Assembly (NCBI GenBank): GCA_013289175.1
Contig: JABDAN010000010.1
Location: 1-64,000, forward strand
DNA from: Bacteroidota bacterium
GTDB taxonomy: Bacteria; Bacteroidota; Bacteroidia; Chitinophagales; Chitinophagaceae
DNA length: 64,000 bases
Direction: 5' to 3'
Both the position numbers and the translations under genes were made by a program. The number at the start of each line of letters is the position of its first letter. Positions within the stretch are counted from its first letter, which is position 1. The notes under the pieces were generated by a model. That model was not told the origin of the DNA. It did no database searches and saw nothing but the letters and a program-made list of their open reading frames with translations. Below are positions 55,539 to 64,000 of the stretch, in pieces.

Positions 55539-56723
55539 ATGCAGGAGACCACATCATTTATTCACAGCATTCCCGTGGATCCACTCACGGGAGCGATTTC
55601 AGTGCCCATTTACCAGACCTCCACTTTTGTACAGGAAGCACCCGGCGTCCACAAGGGCTATGACTATGCCAGAAGCAACAATCCCACGCGTTCGGTATTG
55701 GAAAATCTGATCGCTGGGCTTGAAAAAGGAGCCCGGGGTCTGGCTTTCGCCAGCGGTCTTGCCGCCATCGACGCCATTTTAAAACTGCTCCAGTCAGGCG
55801 ATGAAATCATCGCTGTGGACGATATCTATGGCGGCGCATTCCGGTTGTTTGAGCAGGTCTATAAAAAATTCGGTATCCAGGTAACCTACGTGGATGCCGC
55901 CGATCCGGAAAATATCTTGGCTGCACTCAATCAGAATACCAAACTGATCTGGATAGAAACCCCCAGTAACCCCACGTTAAAAATTGCGGACATTGCTACG
56001 ATTGCATCCATCGCAAAAGCCGGAAAATGTCTGCTTTGTGTGGACAATACCTTTGCCTCGCCGGCCCTGCAAAAACCCATCCTGCTTGGAGCTGATATCG
56101 TGGTGCATTCGGCTACCAAATACTTGGGGGGACACAGTGATCTGATTGCTGGCCTGGTGGTAACGGCTACCGAAGAACTCGGCGAGAAGATCCGCTTTTA
56201 CCAAAATGCCGCCGGAGCCATTCTGGGACCCTTTGATTCCTGGCTGGTAATCCGGGGGATGGAGACCCTGTCCCTGCGTATGAAGCAGCACTGCGCGAGT
56301 GCCCAGGAAATCGCCGAATTCCTGCTAGAGCGGCCAGAAGTGGATCAGGTCTTTTATCCCGGTTTACCCGGTCATCCCCATCATAACATAGCAAAAAAAC
56401 AATCCCGGGGATATGGGGGCATCGTATCTTTTTCACTCAAAGAGGATAGCCTGGAGGCCGCCCGCCGTTTTGTGAGCTCCACCCGTTTATTCAAACTTGC
56501 CGAGAGCCTGGGTGGGATCAAGAGTCTCATCAGTCATTCGGCAGAAATGACCCATAAGACGATTCCTCCTGAAATCCGCCGGGCTGCGGGTGTCAAAGAC
56601 AGCCTCATCCGGCTTTCCGTAGGCCTGGAAGAAGCAGAAGATTTAATAGCGGATCTTCGCAACACATTTGACCATACAATTGTTAGGTCAACCAAATATT
56701 TGCATCATTTAGAAAATTGTTGA
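55539..56723 (+). CDS. metB: Cystathionine gamma-synthase/lyase-type PLP enzyme
   Basis: Joins an activated homoserine with cysteine in methionine synthesis (or acts as the related lyase). The 394-residue protein starts [18 protein letters not shown] and has [10 protein letters not shown], the PLP-lysine in [16 protein letters not shown] (about residue 194), and the [14 protein letters not shown]-terminal block. An ATG at 55524 would add five residues, but GGAGG at 55526-55530 is ideally placed for 55539, one of the few Shine-Dalgarno sites here. Control by the SAM riboswitch supports a biosynthetic role. The homoserine dehydrogenase gene follows after 7 bases. Synthase versus lyase cannot be decided from sequence. 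Confidence 0.88.
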   Translation: MQETTSFIHSIPVDPLTGAISVPIYQTSTFVQEAPGVHKGYDYARSNNPTRSVLENLIAGLEKGARGLAFASGLAAIDAILKLLQSGDEIIAVDDIYGGAFRLFEQVYKKFGIQVTYVDAADPENILAALNQNTKLIWIETPSNPTLKIADIATIASIAKAGKCLLCVDNTFASPALQKPILLGADIVVHSATKYLGGHSDLIAGLVVTATEELGEKIRFYQNAAGAILGPFDSWLVIRGMETLSLRMKQHCASAQEIAEFLLERPEVDQVFYPGLPGHPHHNIAKKQSRGYGGIVSFSLKEDSLEAARRFVSSTRLFKLAESLGGIKSLISHSAEMTHKTIPPEIRRAAGVKDSLIRLSVGLEEAEDLIADLRNTFDHTIVRSTKYLHHLENC

Positions 56724-56730
56724 ATAGAAT

Positions 56731-57987
56731 ATGGACGCACATAAACAACTCAAGATTGGACTATTCGGATTTGGTGTCGTGGGTGAAGGACTGTACCGGA
56801 TTTTGCAACAGACCCCTTCCCTGAAAGCCCATATTGTAAAAGTTTGTATCAAACATCCGGGGAAAAAAAGAAATGCGCCGGAAGATTTATTTACCACCAA
56901 CCGGGATGAACTGCTAAACAATCCGGACATCAATGTAATTGTGGAAGTAATCAATGAGACCGAGCCGGCCTTTCAGATCGTTTCTACCGCATTGAAAAAC
57001 GGAAAGGATGTGGTGAGTGCCAGTAAAAAAATGTTGGCCGAACACCTGGCAGCGTTGCTGGAACTGCAGAAAACGACCGATCGCTCTCTTTTATATGAAG
57101 CAGCCGCCTGTGCTTCCATTCCCGTGATCCGCAATTTGGAAGAGTACTACGACAATGACCTGCTGCATTCCCTTCGGGCGATTGTAAACGGGTCCACGAA
57201 TTTTATTCTTACCAAGATGTTTGAAGAAAAATTAGATTTCAAAGCAGCCCTCATGCTTGCTCAACAGTTGGGATTTGCCGAAAGTGATCCCTCCTTGGAT
57301 GTGGAAGGCATTGACGCGGTAAATAAATGGGCACTCCTGCTGGCACATGCCTATGGCATTGTAGCCAATCCCCATGACATTGTATTTACCGGTATCCAGC
57401 ATATACAGGCGGGCGATGCCACGGTGGCCGCGGAAAAACACTATGAAATCAAACTGGTGGGCCAGGCCAAAAAATTACTGAATGGTAAAGTAGCGGCCTT
57501 TGTGCTTCCCCAGTTTGTTAAAACAGACGATCACCTGAGTTTTGTAAAAAATGAATACAACGGCGTGGTGATTGAAAGCGGATTTGCCGATAAACAATTT
57601 TTTTACGGAAAAGGCGCCGGCAGTTTTCCCACCGCTTCGGCGATACTGAGTGATTTGTCGGCCTTGCGTTACCAATACCGGTATGAGTATAAAAAACTCT
57701 ACCACCATGCTCCCCTAGAACTCACCGACGAATTTTATATTAAAGCCTATATCAGTTTCGACGACTGGTTTTTTATTCCCAAAGATAAGTTTGAATGGAT
57801 CGAAGAATGGCATGCCGAAAGCGATCGAAAATACCTGATCGGCGTCTTGTCATTTAAGGAACTACAAAACTCAAACTGGTGGCGTGAAAACAAGACCTCT
57901 CTGATTCTGACACCTGAACCTATTATAGAAGACGTTGAAATCCGGAAACTGAAAAAGAAAAGTCTGGAACTGGCCGGTATAGCCTAA
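56731..57987 (+). CDS. hom: Homoserine dehydrogenase
   Basis: Reduces aspartate semialdehyde to homoserine, the branch point to methionine and threonine. The 418 residues include the NAD(P) motif GLFGFGVVGEG (about 10-20), the lysine-containing VVSASKKMLAEH, the catalytic block YEAAACASIPVIRNLEEYY with RAIVNGSTNFIL, and GFAESDPSLDVEGIDAVNKW. There is no aspartokinase fusion and no classical C-terminal ACT domain; the tail (about 330-418) is a lineage-specific extension. Cotranscription with metB under the SAM riboswitch means homoserine for methionine is controlled together with its use. Confidence 0.93.
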   Translation: MDAHKQLKIGLFGFGVVGEGLYRILQQTPSLKAHIVKVCIKHPGKKRNAPEDLFTTNRDELLNNPDINVIVEVINETEPAFQIVSTALKNGKDVVSASKKMLAEHLAALLELQKTTDRSLLYEAAACASIPVIRNLEEYYDNDLLHSLRAIVNGSTNFILTKMFEEKLDFKAALMLAQQLGFAESDPSLDVEGIDAVNKWALLLAHAYGIVANPHDIVFTGIQHIQAGDATVAAEKHYEIKLVGQAKKLLNGKVAAFVLPQFVKTDDHLSFVKNEYNGVVIESGFADKQFFYGKGAGSFPTASAILSDLSALRYQYRYEYKKLYHHAPLELTDEFYIKAYISFDDWFFIPKDKFEWIEEWHAESDRKYLIGVLSFKELQNSNWWRENKTSLILTPEPIIEDVEIRKLKKKSLELAGIA

Positions 57988-57990
57988 TTG

Positions 57991-58758
57991 TTAATTTCTA
58001 TGTGGTTTCAACTCAAACAGGATCCCGATTCTGAAAATCAAGGCACCTGTGTGATTAACGCCGTTTGAATTGTTTTTTTGAAGATCGGTGAATCCGTAGT
58101 TTCCACCGCCTTCCAAGAACAGCGACGTGGAACTCATTTGGTATAATAACCCCAGGTTGCCTTCTACCCCGAAATTAAAAGGGTGAATCTGATTTTTGAT
58201 ATTGCCGGTGCTGTCAAAATCGACGACCTCGGGTCCTACGGGCCGGGTTTCTCCTTTGTCGTAGTATACCTGGCTTGATCCTGCTGCCGAACCAGTCGCG
58301 GTTACCAGGTAGGCGCCGAAGAGGCCGCCATCCACGTATAATTTCCATCGATTCGATTTGCTCAGATTCACGGAATATTTTAGTAAAACCGGCAACATCA
58401 GGTATTGAAGCCTGACTGTGGAGGAAAAACTGGCATATAAAAATTGAGTGCCGGGAGAGAAATATTGGGCCAATTCAGGAATGGCCGGGATGGTCTGAAC
58501 ACCGGATTTTTGTCCTCCTTCGGTCGACCATTCTAGTCCGGTTTCTATCGAAAACTTTTCAGATAGTTTGTAACAGGATACCAGTGCGAAATCCGGTCCT
58601 GAAATCGTCGAATATCCGCTGCTTACCTCCGAACCCCCCGAGGAAGAAAGGTTGGGTAAACTCAAACCGCCTTTTATACCCCATTGCCAGTTTTGGCCGA
58701 GGCTGCGAGACGGGTAAAAAGCCACTAAAAGAACAAACAAGGCTGCAAATAATTTCAC
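57991..58758 (-). CDS. Outer-membrane beta-barrel protein (PorT-like)
   Basis: A 255-residue outer-membrane protein. A GTG start at 58758 gives a clean signal peptide (VKLFAALFVLLVAFYPSRSLGQ); the frame continues to an ATG at 58815, but that stretch is recQ read in another frame. The mature part has the WGIKGGLSLPNLSSSGG opening and regular amphipathic strands to the IGILFELKP end, as in the PorT/OmpX-like porin family of Bacteroidota. The GTG overlaps the recQ stop (GTGA), suggesting translational coupling. The function is unknown. Confidence 0.75.
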   Translation of the reverse strand: MKLFAALFVLLVAFYPSRSLGQNWQWGIKGGLSLPNLSSSGGSEVSSGYSTISGPDFALVSCYKLSEKFSIETGLEWSTEGGQKSGVQTIPAIPELAQYFSPGTQFLYASFSSTVRLQYLMLPVLLKYSVNLSKSNRWKLYVDGGLFGAYLVTATGSAAGSSQVYYDKGETRPVGPEVVDFDSTGNIKNQIHPFNFGVEGNLGLLYQMSSTSLFLEGGGNYGFTDLQKNNSNGVNHTGALIFRIGILFELKPHRN

Positions 58759-60491
58759 GGGCGGTGGTTGGTTTGGGTTAACGTTTCTTTCTGCTTCTTT
58801 ACACAGTTGTCGCAAATACCGCAGTCTGTTGCGTTAGGTTCGCCAAAATAAGACAAGATCGCGACACTGCGACAGCCTGTTGTCCGGACAAAGGCCATCA
58901 TCCCTTCCACCCTTTTTAAAAATTGTTCTTTTCTGAGTCGGTAAGCCTGCTCGTTAATCCGGATATCGGATGATTTACAACGCGGCCGATTAAAATAAAT
59001 CTCCGGCGTTTCTTTCTGTGGATTGTATTTGGCGATCTGAAACCGGTGTAACTCAATGAGTCCTTTCAAGACATCCTCCGCTGAAATTTTTAACTGGAAT
59101 GCCAGTGCTTTTTCATGGATCGCAACCGGATGGTCACAGATGCCCGAATAGGTCCGAAGCAGGGTTTTTATCAAGGGATCCAAAGAAGGTTGCTCCTTTT
59201 CAAACTGGTTCAACTGATCGCGGTCAGCCAAAATATGAACAGTCGACGGAAAAAAGATGGGATCGTTCAACGTAATATAATCTTCCTGTTGCAACTCTTG
59301 CAAAGCAGCCTGGGCCATTTTAGACTGAAAAGAAAATTTCTTTAAAAAATCCTGCACATCAAAACCATAAGCTACCTCGTGGGTTCCCAACGGAACTTGC
59401 AGATAGTTGGATAAACCCTGATAAATCTTACGGATGTAATCCACCGAAGGGAACTGACTTTTATGAAGGACCTCTAAATCTTCCAGCATTTTTTCATGAT
59501 ACAATAAAACTGCATAGGATTTTTTTCCATCCCGACCCGCCCGACCCGCTTGCTGATAATAGTTTTCCAGATTGTCCGGTACGTCAGCATGAATGACCAG
59601 TCGCACATCGGGCTTGTCGATGCCCATGCCAAAGGCATGCGTGCATACCATAACCCGGAGGGAGTTTTTCATCCAAGCTTTCTGTTTTTCGCTGCGATCG
59701 TCACTGGTAAGTCCTGCATGATAGAAGTCGGCGCTCACCTCATGTTTATTCAGCTGGTCACTGACCTCCTCGGTCCTTTTGCGGGTGCGGCAATAAATAA
59801 TGGAACAACCGGGAAGCCGCTGGAGGATTTCCAACATTTTATTTTGGACCGTGTTGGTTTGGTGGACACTCAAGGAGAGATTGGGTCGCAAAAATGATTG
59901 GATATAAATCCTGGGGCGAACCATTTTTAATTTTTGACAGATATCTTCCTGGATCCGGGGTGTAGCGGTGGCGGTCAGGGCCAGTACAGGCACACCCGGC
60001 AATTCTTCTCTGATATCGGCAATCCTTAAATAGGGTGGTCTGAAATCATAACCCCAGTGAGAAATACAATGGGCTTCATCCACCGCAATCAAACTCACAC
60101 GCAGGGCTGGTAAATATTCCTTGAACAAATCCGTTTCCAACCTTTCCGGCGAGACATATAAGAACCGGCAGTTGCTGGAGGCAGCCAGATGAAAAGTAGC
60201 CATCACCTCTTTTCGGCTCATCCCTGCATAGATCGCAAAGGCGGTAATACCTTTTTTGCGCAGGTTCTGCACCTGATCTTTCATCAGCGCAACCAAAGGG
60301 CTGACGACCAGACAGAGCCCTTCTTTCATCAAAGTGGGAACCTGAAAACAGATGGATTTTCCACCACCCGTTGGCAGCAGGGCCAGGGTATCATGCCCTT
60401 CCCAAACAGCCTGCACAATTTCTTCCTGCAGGTCCCGGAAAGAATCGTAGTTCCAATATTGCTTTAAAACTTCAGCAGCGCTGCGGTTCAT
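58755..60491 (-). CDS. recQ: ATP-dependent DNA helicase RecQ
   Basis: A 578-residue 3'-5' helicase of superfamily 2. Motifs in order: LLPTGGGKSICFQVP (Walker A lysine 45), VVSPLVALMKDQV, DEAHCISHWGYDFRPPY, LALTATATP, QQAGRAGRDG. The RQC zinc site appears as YFGEPNATDCGICDNC. No HRDC domain follows, so it is the short form. RecQ takes part in recombination and replication restart. It overlaps the barrel gene downstream by 4 bases and starts 20 bases from the copper ATPase stop, all on the minus strand. Confidence 0.94.
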   Translation of the reverse strand: MNRSAAEVLKQYWNYDSFRDLQEEIVQAVWEGHDTLALLPTGGGKSICFQVPTLMKEGLCLVVSPLVALMKDQVQNLRKKGITAFAIYAGMSRKEVMATFHLAASSNCRFLYVSPERLETDLFKEYLPALRVSLIAVDEAHCISHWGYDFRPPYLRIADIREELPGVPVLALTATATPRIQEDICQKLKMVRPRIYIQSFLRPNLSLSVHQTNTVQNKMLEILQRLPGCSIIYCRTRKRTEEVSDQLNKHEVSADFYHAGLTSDDRSEKQKAWMKNSLRVMVCTHAFGMGIDKPDVRLVIHADVPDNLENYYQQAGRAGRDGKKSYAVLLYHEKMLEDLEVLHKSQFPSVDYIRKIYQGLSNYLQVPLGTHEVAYGFDVQDFLKKFSFQSKMAQAALQELQQEDYITLNDPIFFPSTVHILADRDQLNQFEKEQPSLDPLIKTLLRTYSGICDHPVAIHEKALAFQLKISAEDVLKGLIELHRFQIAKYNPQKETPEIYFNRPRCKSSDIRINEQAYRLRKEQFLKRVEGMMAFVRTTGCRSVAILSYFGEPNATDCGICDNCVKKQKETLTQTNHRP

Positions 60492-60511
60492 TTGTCTGAA
60501 TCTCCTCCAAT

Positions 60512-62620
60512 TTACAGTAGCTTTTTTACAAATAACCGCGAAGAATTGATCAACAGCACCAAATCACTGAGCGCCATGGCACCGGCCGCTACACCCGGGG
60601 TAAGCAATCCAAAACCGGCAATGGGTATGGCCAGCACATTGTAAAAAAATGCCCAGAATAAATTCTGCCGGATGGTGCCAAAAGTGTGCAAGCCGAGTTG
60701 CATGGCTAGGGGCAGTTTTTTTATTCCGCTGTTCATCAACACCACATCCGCTGATTGCAAAGCCAGCTGAGAGGCATCGCTCATGGAGATGCCAAGACTT
60801 GCTTTGGCAAGGGCCGGCGCATCATTGATACCGTCTCCTACCATGGCAGTCGGTGTTATTTTATTTAGCCGCTCGACCTGTTGTAACTTTTGCAAGGGAG
60901 ACTGTTCAGCGAGGACCTCATCGATTCCAAGGGTATTGGCAATGTTAAGACATTTTTGAAGTCGGTCGCCGCTGAGCAGAATGGTTTTTATATTTCTTTT
61001 TTTAAAATAATGGATGACCTCCTGGGCTTCGGTTCTCAGTTCATCTTGCAAATCCACCCACCCCACTAGCCGGTTATTTTTTACCAGATAGATGGAATGT
61101 TCCTCCGACTGGTTTTCTATACGGGTAAAAGCTGCAGATCCTGCTTTGTACTGGTCGCCGGTCAAACTGACTGACTGCATACCCATCCCCTTTATCTCTT
61201 CTACTTTTTTCCATCGCGTTTCGGTCGGGGTTTTCCAGTGACGGGTGATGGATTGGGCAATGGGATGATTGGAATATTTTTCCAGAGAATACAGGATTTT
61301 TTGGAATTCTTTTTCATCCATCTCTTCACCCTTGATTTCATAGGCTTTAATATCGAATGCACCAGTAGTCAGGGTTCCCGTTTTATCGAAAACAACCTGC
61401 CGGATTTGTTTAAAGAGCTCCAGGCTGTCGGCCTTTCTAAAGAGGATACCGTTTTTGGCAGCGCGACCCAATCCGACCGCAATGGCCGCCGGTGTGGCCA
61501 GGCCCATGGCGCAGGGGCAGGCGATGACCAGTACCGCAATACTTCTCATGACCGAGGAACCGAAATCATGCAGTATCCAATAATTGAGCAGAAAACACAG
61601 CAGTGCGATCAGGACAACAATGGGAACAAAAACTGCGCTGATTCTGTCGGCCAGCAACTGGATGGATGGTTTATCATTTTGTGCCCGCTTGACCAGATCG
61701 ATCATACTAGACAATACCGAATCCCGGGCTGCGGCCGTCACCTGTGCTTTTATACTGCCGTCCATCAGCAGAGAACCACCAATCAGCAGGTCCTTGGGTT
61801 TTTTGTTTACCGGCATACTCTCCCCGGTAATAATGGCTTCGTCCACCTGGCCCTCACCCCAGAGAATTTTTGCGTCCGCCGGAACCTGTTCTCCCGTTCT
61901 GATCAAGACCAGGTCACCGGATTTAAGCTGAAGGCTGTCTACCGGAAAGAGGATCTCCTGGTGCTGGTCATCAAAGGCGATCATTTGGGCGGTAACTTTT
62001 TGAGACTTGACCAACCGGGTCAAAGCCCGCTGGGTGGTCTGCAGAGAACGTTCTTCTACATAATTTCCAAAAAATACCAACGTGATGATGGCAGCGGCCG
62101 TTTCATAAAAAATATAAGATTCACCCAGGCCCTGCAGCGTGCCGCTCAGACTGTACACAAATGCAGCCGTTGCACCCAGGGTGATCAACACATTCATATT
62201 GGAGGATCCCTGGCGCAGGCTGTTGATCGCACTTCTTCCAAAATAATACATGCCGGTGATATAAACCGGTAGACAAATGACCAACTGGACCCAGGCATTG
62301 TGTATCCAGTTGAGGTAGGGTCCCTCGCCCAGCATATGAAGCTGGAGGATCAAAGTCAGCGGCAAGCAGATCGCCAAATAGCGGACAAACTTATTGGTAT
62401 GCTTTTTTGTGGAGGATTCATCGGCAACCCGGTAACCGAGGCTTTCAATGCCTTTCTTCAGTTCCTGCTCGGGTACACCGGGAAGATTTAGGAATTGTGC
62501 TTCTCCTGCCGTCAGGCTTACGCGCACTTCCTTCATGCCCTTTTTTTCCAGAAATCCATTGATCGTTTGCGCACAGGCGCTGCAACTCATTCCTTCTACC
62601 TTCCAGTTAACTGTTTCCAT
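60512..62620 (-). CDS. copA: Copper-translocating P1B-type ATPase
   Basis: A 702-residue heavy-metal pump with one N-terminal HMA domain (GMSCSACAQT, cysteines 13 and 16). Eight membrane helices follow, including the ACPCAMGLATP metal site (Cys368-Pro-Cys370). The phosphorylated Asp412 is in DKTGTLTTG, the actuator motif is ITGESMPV, and the hinge is MVGDGINDAPALAKA. CPC with one HMA fits Cu+ transport, either export or delivery for oxidase assembly. No CopZ chaperone, copper regulator or oxidase gene is beside it, so which role applies is open. It is divergent from tsaE. Confidence 0.93.
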   Translation of the reverse strand: METVNWKVEGMSCSACAQTINGFLEKKGMKEVRVSLTAGEAQFLNLPGVPEQELKKGIESLGYRVADESSTKKHTNKFVRYLAICLPLTLILQLHMLGEGPYLNWIHNAWVQLVICLPVYITGMYYFGRSAINSLRQGSSNMNVLITLGATAAFVYSLSGTLQGLGESYIFYETAAAIITLVFFGNYVEERSLQTTQRALTRLVKSQKVTAQMIAFDDQHQEILFPVDSLQLKSGDLVLIRTGEQVPADAKILWGEGQVDEAIITGESMPVNKKPKDLLIGGSLLMDGSIKAQVTAAARDSVLSSMIDLVKRAQNDKPSIQLLADRISAVFVPIVVLIALLCFLLNYWILHDFGSSVMRSIAVLVIACPCAMGLATPAAIAVGLGRAAKNGILFRKADSLELFKQIRQVVFDKTGTLTTGAFDIKAYEIKGEEMDEKEFQKILYSLEKYSNHPIAQSITRHWKTPTETRWKKVEEIKGMGMQSVSLTGDQYKAGSAAFTRIENQSEEHSIYLVKNNRLVGWVDLQDELRTEAQEVIHYFKKRNIKTILLSGDRLQKCLNIANTLGIDEVLAEQSPLQKLQQVERLNKITPTAMVGDGINDAPALAKASLGISMSDASQLALQSADVVLMNSGIKKLPLAMQLGLHTFGTIRQNLFWAFFYNVLAIPIAGFGLLTPGVAAGAMALSDLVLLINSSRLFVKKLL

Positions 62621-62672
62621 GCTTATTTCTTAGGGGCCGGCAAATTTACCCAAATCTGCCGGTCCGATCGTC

Positions 62673-62703
62673 TTTACAAAGAACAGACAGGGAGTTATCT
62701 TTG
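62673..62703 (+). promoter_or_regulatory. Promoter for tsaE, near-leaderless
   Basis: TTTA at 62673-62676, a 19-base spacer, then TATCTTTG at 62696-62703, an exact -7 box. The start point would fall at about 62708-62711, on or next to the tsaE ATG at 62708. Confidence 0.5.
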
Positions 62704-62707
62704 TTGG

Positions 62708-63142
62708 ATGGAACGGATTTTTACCCTGACCGAACTGGATGAAGTGGCCCGGGTTTTCTGGGAATCCTTTCCGGATAAAAAAATATACGCTTTCCAGGGA
62801 AAAATGGGCGCAGGAAAAACGAGTTTGATCCGGGCGCTCTGTGCGGCCAAAAAAGTCCGGGAGCCCGTGGGTAGTCCGACTTTTTCCATCATCAACGAAT
62901 ACAGTTACCCCGGGGGAGGAACGATCTTTCATATGGACCTTTACCGCCTCAAAGATGAGGAGGAAGCCCTGCGCGCGGGAATAGAAGATTGCCTGTATTC
63001 CGGTGAAATCTGCCTGGTAGAATGGCCTGACCGGGCTCCGGGTATCTTTCCTGATACGACCTTGGTCATTTCCCTGGAATCCCTGGACGAAAACACCCGG
63101 AAATTACAGGCGCCTTCAGTTCTTCAGAAAAATTCAGGATAA
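62708..63142 (+). CDS. tsaE: tRNA threonylcarbamoyladenosine biosynthesis ATPase TsaE
   Basis: ATPase that, with TsaB and TsaD, makes t6A37 in tRNAs reading ANN codons. The 144-residue protein has Walker A GKMGAGKTSLIRAL, the switch block VGSPTFSIINEY, FHMDLYRLKDEEEA and the Walker B-like LVEWPDRA. All family blocks are present. The ATG at 62708 is the only in-frame start before the P-loop; a promoter match suggests little or no leader. An open frame from 62495 reads antisense through copA and is not used. Confidence 0.94.
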   Translation: MERIFTLTELDEVARVFWESFPDKKIYAFQGKMGAGKTSLIRALCAAKKVREPVGSPTFSIINEYSYPGGGTIFHMDLYRLKDEEEALRAGIEDCLYSGEICLVEWPDRAPGIFPDTTLVISLESLDENTRKLQAPSVLQKNSG

Positions 63143-63199
63143 AATTGTAATTTCCCTTCCCGCGTCTACCACCTGAGCCGTAGTCAAAGTCCTTACAAC

Positions 63200-64000
63200 A
63201 TGTCGCAACACAGCAAGCCCTATATCAGCACTTCCTTTAGCTACGAAACCCTGGAAGAAACCCTGGATGTAAAGCCCAAATCCAGCATGTTGCTGATCGG
63301 CGTTCCCAAGGAAACCGCCTTTCAGGAGAACCGGATTGGTCTTACCCCGGAGGCTGTCGGTGTGCTGGTCAGCAATGGCCATGATGTCATGATCGAGCAC
63401 AATGCGGGGGAAGCCGCCCATTATGGCGACAAAGATTACAGTGAAGCCGGCGCCCGGATCGTCTACGAAAAGGCGGAAGTCTATAAATGCCCGACCCTGA
63501 TCAAATCAGCCCCCGTGGTGGAGGAAGACCTGCCCCTTTTGCAGATGAATCAGACCATCATCTCTCCCATTCATTTATCGGCCCTGAAGTCGGAGCTGTT
63601 GCAAAAAATGATGGAAAAGCGCATAACCGGCATTTCATTTGAAAATCTGAAAGACGAAAGCGGCAGTTATCCCATCGTGCGCAGCATGAGTGAAATTGCT
63701 GGTGGCGCCGTCATGCTCGTGGCCGCGCAATACCTCAGTTCCTCCAATCATGGAAAGGGGGTCTTATTGGGTGGAATTTCCGGCATTCCCCCCACCAAGG
63801 TTATTATCCTCGGTGCGGGAATTGTAGGAGAATATGCTGCCCGGGCAGCGCTGGCGTTGGGTGCTTCGGTAAAAGTATTTGACAACAGCGTTTCCAGGCT
63901 CAAGAGACTGCAGAACAATATTGGCTTTCGCATATACACCTCCGTTATAGAACCCCGCATTCTTTCCAAACAATTAAAAAGTTGTGAAGTAGCCGTGGGA
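63200..64000 (+). CDS. ald: Alanine dehydrogenase, N-terminal 267 residues (3' end outside window)
   Basis: Interconverts alanine and pyruvate plus ammonia with NAD. The first 30 residues (MSQHSKPYISTSFSYETLEE) form the N-terminal extension typical of Bacteroidota alanine dehydrogenases. The AlaDh/PNT N-terminal domain follows with GVPKETAFQENRIGLTP and ISPIHLSALKS, then the Rossmann domain with VIILGAGIVGEYAARAALALG. It resembles NAD(P) transhydrogenase alpha subunits, which share the fold, but the extension favours alanine dehydrogenase. The frame is open to the window end. Confidence 0.85.
   Translation, partial: MSQHSKPYISTSFSYETLEETLDVKPKSSMLLIGVPKETAFQENRIGLTPEAVGVLVSNGHDVMIEHNAGEAAHYGDKDYSEAGARIVYEKAEVYKCPTLIKSAPVVEEDLPLLQMNQTIISPIHLSALKSELLQKMMEKRITGISFENLKDESGSYPIVRSMSEIAGGAVMLVAAQYLSSSNHGKGVLLGGISGIPPTKVIILGAGIVGEYAARAALALGASVKVFDNSVSRLKRLQNNIGFRIYTSVIEPRILSKQLKSCEVAVG

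Noticed and set aside
61238-62272. Plus-strand open frame of 344 codons inside copA
   Set aside because: Antisense to a complete P-type ATPase; the translation is rich in residues expected from mirrored codons and shows no family motif.
1-64000. tRNA, rRNA, CRISPR arrays and insertion sequences
   Set aside because: I looked for T-loop motifs, regular direct repeats with spacers, and transposase motifs on both strands and saw none.

Overview
This 64 kb window looks like an ordinary stretch of a Bacteroidota chromosome, most likely Chitinophagales (Chitinophagaceae or a relative). The evidence is a eukaryote-type citrate synthase, a Bacteroidota-style queuine tRNA transferase without its zinc cysteines, LolD/LptG-type envelope genes, PorG-like and PorT-like outer-membrane barrels, short or absent 5' leaders, few Shine-Dalgarno sites, and several matches to the Bacteroidota promoter (TTTG or TTG, 17-21 bases, TAnnTTTG or TAnnTTCG). 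I see no rRNA, tRNA, CRISPR array, transposase or prophage gene.

Layout. 1-1107: the C-terminal part of citrate synthase, followed on the opposite strand by two fused gene remnants (N-terminus of a second citrate synthase, C-terminus of a MetY-like PLP enzyme). 1214-9719: LptG-type permease, an M1 peptidase, an ABC permease/ATPase pair, a small membrane protein, tgt, a family 2 glycosyltransferase and rsmG. 9866-20594: housekeeping genes (second M1 peptidase, rsmI, pssA-purS, pepP, deoxynucleoside kinase, trpS/gatC, two LolD/MacB-type ATPases, cobalamin adenosyltransferase, DUF2795, fabI). 20704-26082: a 1792-residue thioester-containing alpha-2-macroglobulin lipoprotein. 26159-32847: a four-gene operon of planctomycete-type cytochrome/DUF1549/DUF1553, DUF1501, a TIM-barrel isomerase and a DUF2231-cytochrome-LRR protein. 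This is the most distinctive accessory block.

32865-39548: aspS, an MtfA-like peptidase, a MacB-type permease and an FAD oxidoreductase. 39798-46936: a tight minus-strand run deoC, SPOR protein, M20 amidohydrolase, malic enzyme-PTA fusion, mlaE, mlaF, sucD, closed by a strong terminator. 47043-52062: a membrane-anchored HtrA-like protease, rarA, elaA, a PorG-like barrel and a small secreted protein. 52286-57987: uvrA, then a SAM-I riboswitch with an intrinsic terminator in front of the methionine pair metB-hom. 57991-64000: a barrel protein, recQ, a copper P-type ATPase, tsaE and the start of alanine dehydrogenase.

Themes: envelope biogenesis (LptG, MlaEF, LolD, barrels), translation and tRNA modification (tgt, rsmG, rsmI, trpS, gatC, aspS, tsaE), and a Tat-exported heme-protein operon of unknown substrate. 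The least expected observations are the chimeric remnant pair at 749-1107, the cytochrome/DUF1501 operon with a CBM6-like insert, a three-hairpin small-RNA candidate near 15.1 kb, and near-leaderless promoters that decide several start codons.
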